In this document: positions 5,702 to 6,157 of the stretch, in pieces | Numbering within the stretch: position 1 is the first letter of the stretch | How the letters are laid out: every line of letters begins with the position of its first letter | Assembly: GCA_038133505.1 (NCBI GenBank) | Contig: JAYPTI010000170.1 | Location: forward strand, 1-6,157 | Origin: JAYQUR01 sp038133505 | GTDB lineage: Bacteria; Pseudomonadota; Alphaproteobacteria; MPNO01; UBA830 | Length of the DNA: 6,157 bases | Direction: 5' to 3' | Position numbers and translations under genes: made by a program | Notes under the pieces: generated by a model | The model's input: the letters and a program-made list of their open reading frames with translations, nothing else | Told to the model about the DNA's origin: nothing | The model's database searches: none

Positions 5702-5771
5702 GTTTTATTTCAGAGTCAATGGGTTAGGTAAATTTTGACCTATATCTGGAGTCTCGGAGTCCGCCGGACTC
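5678..5771. promoter_or_regulatory. Cluster of six GANTC methylation sites
   Basis: The sites are 5678-5682, 5689-5693, 5713-5717, 5749-5753, 5757-5761 and 5767-5771, all of the GAGTC/GACTC type. Two form inverted pairs: GAGTC-6-GACTC at 5678-5693, and the perfect odd palindrome GAGTCCGCCGGACTC at 5757-5771. Two sites are in the rnhB-ccrM gap, and four lie within the 3' tail of rnhB. The other 11 sites in the window are scattered over about 6 kb. The cluster lies upstream of the gene for the methylase that recognises it. Confidence 0.75.
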
Positions 5772-6157
5772 AACATCTTGGCGATCGGCGCGAAGGATCG
5801 GCGGTGGTGCGCGGTCACGCCGGCGGCGGCGAGGCCTTCCTGGTGCTGACGCGTGCCGTAACCGGCGTTCCGGTGCCAGCCGAAGTCCGGGTGGCGCCGG
5901 GCGAGCCGTTCCATGGCGCGGTCGCGGGTTACCTTGGCGACGATCGAGGCTGCGGCGATGGAGAGGCTGCGCGCATCGCCCTTCACGACGGTCTCGCCCG
6001 GACAGGGCAGGGCGGCGGGCAGCCGGTTGCCGTCGATCAGGGCGACGTCGGGCAGGCGGGGCAGCGCCCGGATGGCGCGGCACATGGCGAGATGGGTGGC
6101 TTGAAGAATGTTGAGGCGGTCGATCTCCGCAACGCTCGTTGCCCCGATGCCGATCTC
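5705..6157 (-). CDS. rnhB: Ribonuclease HII, C-terminal part (cut by window edge)
   Basis: RNase HII cuts RNA in RNA:DNA hybrids and starts removal of single misincorporated ribonucleotides. The 150 visible residues align with the C-terminal two-thirds of E. coli RnhB: IGATSVAEIDRLNILQATHL, LIDGN with catalytic Asp (equivalent to D108), VVKGD with catalytic Asp (equivalent to D126), AASIVAKVTRDRAM, FGWHRNAGYGT, and HHRRSFAPIAKM. The N-terminal Asp-Glu pair and the start are outside the window. After the conserved end come 21 residues (SPADSETPDIGQNLPNPLTL and a final Lys) with no family resemblance. Their DNA is AT-richer than the rest of the gene and carries four GANTC sites and a CtrA-like element, so the tail may be shaped by control of ccrM, which starts 86 bp after the stop. 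Confidence 0.95.
   Translation of the reverse strand, partial: EIGIGATSVAEIDRLNILQATHLAMCRAIRALPRLPDVALIDGNRLPAALPCPGETVVKGDARSLSIAAASIVAKVTRDRAMERLARRHPDFGWHRNAGYGTRQHQEGLAAAGVTAHHRRSFAPIAKMLSPADSETPDIGQNLPNPLTLK
5724..5738 (+). promoter_or_regulatory. Degenerate CtrA-like box upstream of ccrM
   Basis: TTAG, seven bases, TTGA matches 6 of the 8 fixed positions of the CtrA consensus TTAA-N7-TTAA. It lies about 23-37 bp upstream of the proposed ccrM -35, inside the rnhB tail. CtrA activates ccrM in Caulobacter, so the position is sensible, but a 6-of-8 match in an AT-rich patch may be chance. Confidence 0.25.

Noticed and set aside
4443..5738. Plus-strand open frames opposite ccrM
   Set aside because: Shadows of CcrM; no ribosome site and no motifs.
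5663..5771. Replication origin at the DnaA box and GANTC cluster
   Set aside because: Only one DnaA box, no clear AT-rich unwinding element and no origin-linked genes such as dnaA, hemE or parAB; promoter regulation fits better.

Overview
The window looks like chromosomal core DNA of a GC-rich free-living alphaproteobacterium. The evidence is a CcrM-type GANTC adenine methyltransferase next to rnhB, and a mutY / dciA (DUF721) / dsbA-like / smc block. From memory, both groupings are typical of Alphaproteobacteria. The order cannot be fixed from this sequence. No phage, transposon, CRISPR array, tRNA or rRNA is visible, and no gene-free stretch exceeds about 130 bases.

Left part (1-2424, minus strand): a probable operon read right to left. 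It runs dciA-like DUF721 (helicase-loader family), then a 127-bp gap with three GANTC sites, then an exported DsbA-family thiol oxidoreductase, then 26 bp later the N-terminal third of smc, which is cut by the window edge. Middle (2480-4403, plus strand): mutY, divergent from dciA, then a secreted dienelactone-hydrolase-family protein with its own apparent promoter and a strong, probably bidirectional terminator. Right part (4512-6157, minus strand): rnhB (C-terminal part only) followed by ccrM, which converges on the hydrolase.

The most interesting stretch is about 110 bp at the rnhB/ccrM junction (5663-5771). It holds six GANTC sites (the target of the CcrM family), two of them within a candidate ccrM promoter; one overlaps the -10 and the other lies in the spacer. 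It also holds a perfect DnaA box (TTATCCACA) over the predicted transcription start and a degenerate CtrA-like element. Four of the six GANTC sites lie inside a 21-codon tail of rnhB beyond the conserved fold. This reads as a compact control region in which replication initiation (DnaA), methylation state (CcrM/GcrA type) and perhaps CtrA could converge on ccrM itself. GANTC sites are otherwise sparse here: I counted 17 in the window, 6 in this cluster and 4 in the short non-coding gaps of the dciA-dsbA-smc block.

Most of the window is genome-maintenance machinery: helicase loading, chromosome condensation, A:8-oxoG repair, ribonucleotide removal and cell-cycle methylation. The two exported proteins (DsbA-like and hydrolase) are the exceptions. 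The protein families are known. What may be undescribed is the regulatory arrangement, and that part is inference from motifs read by eye.
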